From JAJCYK01 sp965212195 (GTDB lineage: Bacteria; Bacteroidota; Bacteroidia; Cytophagales; Cyclobacteriaceae): a DNA stretch of 64,000 bases. The stretch is from contig CBDBUW010000002.1 of the NCBI GenBank assembly GCA_965212195.1, positions 62,001 through 126,000 of the forward strand. Direction: 5' to 3'. Both the position numbers and the translations under genes were made by a program. Below are positions 61,414 through 64,000 of the stretch, piece by piece. Position 1 is the stretch's first letter. Every line of letters begins with the position of its first letter. The notes under the pieces were generated by a model that saw nothing but the letters and a program-made list of their open reading frames with translations, had not been told where the DNA came from and made no database searches.

Positions 61414-62580
61414 TTACTTAAGGATTTCACGAGCTATGACCATTTTTTGTATTTCAGAAGTGCCTTCTCCTATAGTACAGAGTTTTGCATCCCGGTAATA
61501 TTTCTCAACCGGGAAGTCTTTGGTATAGCCATAACCTCCAAAGATCTGCACGGCGTCATTGGCAATACTAACAGCCACTTCCGATGCGTAATACTTGGCC
61601 ATTGCAGATTCCTTACTTACCCTAATGCCCTTATTCTTCAGATATGCTGCGCGATAGGTCAATAATTTGGCGGCTTCCAACTCAGTAGCCATCTGTGCAA
61701 GCTTAAAAGAGATGCCCTGAAATTTTGCAATGGGCTGGTTGAATTGGCGGCGTTCTTTAGCATACTGAGTAGCGGCCAATAGGGCGCCTTCAGCTATTCC
61801 CAAGCTCAACGCCGCGATGGAAATCCTACCTCCATCCAATACTTTCAATGATTGAATAAAGCCCTCTCCTACCTCGCCTAGTACGTTATCCTTACTCACC
61901 CGGCAATTATCAAAGATCATCTCACTGGTTTCGGAGGCACGCATTCCCAGTTTGTCCTCCTTGCGCCCACCGCTAAATCCTTCGGCACCTCTTTCCACTA
62001 CGAACGCCGTCATGCCATGGCTATCACCTATTTCACCGGTACGGGCTATTACCACAGCAATATCCCCGGATATGCCGTGGGTAATGAAATTCTTTGATCC
62101 GTTGATGATCCACGATGAGCCGTCTTTTTTAGCCACAGTTCTCATATTTCCGGCATCAGACCCCGTATTGGGTTCTGTCAAACCCCAAGCCCCGATCCAT
62201 TCACCAGTAGCCAGTTTCGGCAACCAACGGCTTTTTTGGGATTCGTCGGCGAATTGCATAATATGCCCTGTACAAAGAGAATTGTGCGCGGCTACTGAAA
62301 GGCCGATTGATCCGTCAATTTTAGAAATCTCAGAAATGGCCGTTACATACTCCGGGTAACCAAAGCCTGAACCCTGATAATCCGCTGGCACCAAAACACC
62401 CATTATTCCTAACTCACCTAATTTCTTGAAAAGCTGTACCGGAAATTCCTGCGTCTCATCCCATTCCTTTTGATACGGCACAATTTCCTTGGCTCCAAAA
62501 TCGCGGATCATTTCCGCAATCATGACTTGATTTTCATTAGGACTGAAATCGATTTGAGATGTGCTATCAACTTTCAACAT
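61414..62580 (-). CDS. Acyl-CoA dehydrogenase (short-chain/butyryl type)
   Basis: FAD enzyme of 388 residues that oxidises acyl-CoA to enoyl-CoA. LTEPNTGSDAGNM and NGSKNFITHG line the FAD and substrate site, and the catalytic base is Glu372 in GEGTSEIQ, the position used by short-chain, medium-chain and butyryl enzymes (not the isovaleryl type). It is monocistronic here, with a palindrome on its promoter. With hbd at 18 kb it could serve beta-oxidation. Confidence 0.94.
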   Translation of the reverse strand: MLKVDSTSQIDFSPNENQVMIAEMIRDFGAKEIVPYQKEWDETQEFPVQLFKKLGELGIMGVLVPADYQGSGFGYPEYVTAISEISKIDGSIGLSVAAHNSLCTGHIMQFADESQKSRWLPKLATGEWIGAWGLTEPNTGSDAGNMRTVAKKDGSSWIINGSKNFITHGISGDIAVVIARTGEIGDSHGMTAFVVERGAEGFSGGRKEDKLGMRASETSEMIFDNCRVSKDNVLGEVGEGFIQSLKVLDGGRISIAALSLGIAEGALLAATQYAKERRQFNQPIAKFQGISFKLAQMATELEAAKLLTYRAAYLKNKGIRVSKESAMAKYYASEVAVSIANDAVQIFGGYGYTKDFPVEKYYRDAKLCTIGEGTSEIQKMVIAREILK

Positions 62581-62602
62581 ATCGGCTTAGCTTTAAAGGA
62601 CA

Positions 62603-62634
62603 CAAAATTAGTGAATTTGTTGACATTCTCCCAA
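62603..62634 (-). promoter_or_regulatory. Promoter of the acyl-CoA dehydrogenase gene
   Basis: Minus-strand TTG at 62634-62632, 21 bases, then TAATTTTG at 62610-62603, 22 bases before the ATG. The -33 element is overlapped by the palindrome at 62633-62650. Confidence 0.55.
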
Positions 62635-62650
62635 CTAACATTCGTTAGTT
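62633..62650. promoter_or_regulatory. Perfect 18-base palindrome, likely repressor operator
   Basis: AACTAAC, four bases (ATTC), GTTAGTT. The perfect 7-bp half-sites and size resemble operators of TetR-family repressors, several of which control fatty-acid degradation genes. It overlaps the -33 region of the acyl-CoA dehydrogenase promoter and lies 86 bases before galE. Confidence 0.6.
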
Positions 62651-62723
62651 TAAATCAAAACATTACCTTGTAAAGGAAGTCCATTAAATTGGGATACCTG
62701 CACATTTATTTACGCAATTCCAT

Positions 62724-62731
62724 TAAATTTG
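62724..62731 (+). promoter_or_regulatory. Candidate -7 box of galE, next to its start codon
   Basis: TAAATTTG followed by TGAC and the galE ATG at 62736, so any message starting about seven bases on would have no leader. A similar TAAATTGG lies at 62685-62692 in a repeated TCCATTAAATT context. Confidence 0.4.
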
Positions 62732-62735
62732 TGAC

Positions 62736-63770
62736 ATGCCCAATTCCAGGAAAGTGCTGGTGACCGGTGGAGCAGGTTATATAGGCTCACATACCGTTGT
62801 TTCCCTGGCACAGGCCGGCTACCACCCGGTTATTCTCGACAACTATTCCAACTCTTCACCCAAGGTAATTGATGGTCTGGAAAATATCCTTGGAGAAAAA
62901 GTAATTCATTACCGCGCTGATTGCTGCGACCAGCAAGAAGTACTGAAAATTCTGAAGCAGGAACAAATCTCAGGTGCCATTCATTTTGCTGCTAGTAAAG
63001 CCGTGGGTGAATCGGTGGCCAACCCCTTGCACTACTATTACAACAATTTGAATTCCCTAGTGGTTTTGCTTAAAAGCATGAATCAACTGGCCATAACCAA
63101 TTTCGTGTTCTCTTCCTCCTGCACTGTTTATGGTCAGCCCGATGAGCTTCCGGTAACCGAAGAAACAGCTCCTAAGCCTGCTGAATCACCTTACGGCAAT
63201 ACCAAGAAGATCGGTGAAGACATAATACATGATGTAGTAAACAGCAAAGCAGGGCTTAAAGCGGTTTCCTTGCGCTACTTCAATCCTATTGGGGCACATT
63301 CCAGCGCTAAAATTGGGGAGTTACCCATAGGCGCGCCCAACAATCTGATACCGTTTATTACTCAAACAGGAGCCGGCATAAGGGAGAAAATAACCATATT
63401 TGGTGATGACTATCAAACCGTTGATGGCACCTGTGTACGGGATTATATTCACGTGGTGGATCTAGCCCAGGCGCATGTGCGGGCGCTGGATTATCTTCAA
63501 GAACAATCGACGGATAATTTCTACGAGGTGTTTAATCTGGGAACAGGATCCGGTACCACGGTAATGGAAGTGGTCCAGACTTTCGAAAGAGTAACAGGAG
63601 TAAAATTAAATTATGAGATCGGTCCCAGGAGGCAAGGAGATGTGGAACAGATATATGCGAGTGTAGAAAAGGCCTCTTCAGTGTTGAATTGGCAGGCTAC
63701 AAAAGGACTGGATGAAGCCTTAACTGCCGCTTGGCAATGGCAACAATCGCTTTCAAAAGATTATGACTAG
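62736..63770 (+). CDS. galE: UDP-glucose 4-epimerase
   Basis: Interconverts UDP-glucose and UDP-galactose, supplying surface polysaccharides and the Leloir pathway. The 344-residue short-chain dehydrogenase has TGGAGYIGSH at 10-19, the catalytic Tyr153-x3-Lys157 (SPYGNTKK) and the FSSSCTVYG serine/threonine motif. It overlaps the next gene by 8 bases. Confidence 0.95.
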   Translation: MPNSRKVLVTGGAGYIGSHTVVSLAQAGYHPVILDNYSNSSPKVIDGLENILGEKVIHYRADCCDQQEVLKILKQEQISGAIHFAASKAVGESVANPLHYYYNNLNSLVVLLKSMNQLAITNFVFSSSCTVYGQPDELPVTEETAPKPAESPYGNTKKIGEDIIHDVVNSKAGLKAVSLRYFNPIGAHSSAKIGELPIGAPNNLIPFITQTGAGIREKITIFGDDYQTVDGTCVRDYIHVVDLAQAHVRALDYLQEQSTDNFYEVFNLGTGSGTTVMEVVQTFERVTGVKLNYEIGPRRQGDVEQIYASVEKASSVLNWQATKGLDEALTAAWQWQQSLSKDYD

Positions 63771-64000
63771 TGCAAATCTACTTATTACCGGTGGTGCCGG
63801 CTTCATCGGGTCACATGTGGTAAAGCTCTTCGTTAAGAAGTATGAGCACTACCAGGTGTACAACTTTGACAAACTTACCTATGCGGGAAATTTGGAGAAC
63901 CTCGCTGACATCGAGGAATATCCCAATTACCATTTCATCAAGGGAGACATTCAAGATTTTTCCCACCTGCAAGAGCTTTTCGAAAAATATCAGTTTCAGG
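63763..64000 (+). CDS. rfbB: dTDP-glucose 4,6-dehydratase, N-terminal part (runs off window)
   Basis: The first 79 codons of a short-chain dehydrogenase-like sugar-nucleotide enzyme: LLITGGAGFIGSHVVKLFVKK, then YQVYNFDKLTYAGNLENLADI, which is the RfbB/RmlB signature that distinguishes it from GalE. It makes dTDP-4-keto-6-deoxyglucose for rhamnose and other deoxysugars of surface polysaccharide. The 8-base overlap with galE (ATGACTAG) points to an operon continuing past the window. Confidence 0.9.
   Translation, partial: MTSANLLITGGAGFIGSHVVKLFVKKYEHYQVYNFDKLTYAGNLENLADIEEYPNYHFIKGDIQDFSHLQELFEKYQFQ

Noticed and set aside
1..64000. CRISPR arrays, insertion sequences, tRNA or rRNA genes, toxin-antitoxin or defence loci
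   Set aside because: I looked for spaced direct repeats, transposase motifs, cloverleaf-type sequences and defence-gene motifs and saw none; a dedicated search could still find weak cases.

Overview
The window is a gene-dense stretch of a Bacteroidota chromosome, most likely a marine or aquatic flavobacterium-like or saprospira-like lineage. The clues are TAnnTTTG-type -7 promoter boxes (usually with a TTTG or TTG about 20 bases upstream), almost no Shine-Dalgarno signals, a PorZ-like type IX secretion component next to recO, a TonB-dependent receptor with a carboxypeptidase-like N-terminal domain, tandem OmpH proteins behind BamA, DUF6089 barrels, a geranylgeranylglycerol-phosphate transferase-like UbiA protein, and the purH-mreBCD-mrdA-rodA and rpsU-xerC-hpf gene orders. 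I could not assign a genus. No tRNA, rRNA, CRISPR array, insertion sequence, prophage or defence island is visible; this is core chromosome.

Layout. 1-9.0 kb: 3' end of class I ribonucleotide reductase (nrdA), a Kbp-like BON/LysM protein, msrC-ribD, prmC, a TPP-riboswitch-controlled TonB receptor, a PnuC-type transporter with a NadR-like kinase, and guaB. 9.1-12 kb: an RsbU/RsbV/RsbW-like partner-switching set. 12-16.5 kb: three consecutive SurA/parvulin-family periplasmic proteins. 16.5-23.5 kb: a lone MoxR ATPase, then a minus-strand run cysC-cysD-cysN-pheS-hbd-lipoprotein, with cysQ divergent. 23.6-28.2 kb: cytochrome c maturation genes ccmB, C, D, E, F. 28.2-32.1 kb: DUF2520 protein, UbiA-family lipid transferase, purN, purH. 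32.2-37.7 kb: the rod-shape operon mreB, mreC, mreD, mrdA, rodA. 37.7-45.6 kb: an unknown conserved protein, tdk-porZ-recO, a lipoprotein, chrA and an LD-carboxypeptidase. 45.6-55 kb: a minus-strand envelope operon (alpha/beta hydrolase, CBS protein, nadK, two DUF6089-type barrels, uppS, bamA, three OmpH/Skp proteins) closed by a clear terminator. 55-64 kb: cvpA-yqeY, pdxJ and a second hydrolase, RsmI-like methylase, metK, rpsU-xerC-hpf, an acyl-CoA dehydrogenase, galE and the start of a dTDP-glucose 4,6-dehydratase gene.

Working together, much of the window serves the cell envelope: BamA, OmpH and SurA for outer-membrane protein biogenesis, UppS, Mre, PBP2 and RodA for peptidoglycan, PorZ for type IX secretion, and GalE/RfbB for surface sugars. 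The remainder is nucleotide, cofactor and sulfate metabolism.

I found no convincing wholly new multi-gene system. The observations most worth following are regulatory or variant ones: a riboswitch with its own promoter inside the neighbouring gene, a perfect hairpin touching the guaB start codon, a TetR-like palindrome on the acyl-CoA dehydrogenase promoter, promoters that abut start codons, a CxxxY-type CcmE, a Rieske-like lipoprotein without its metal ligands, and a partner-switching module with no sigma factor beside it.
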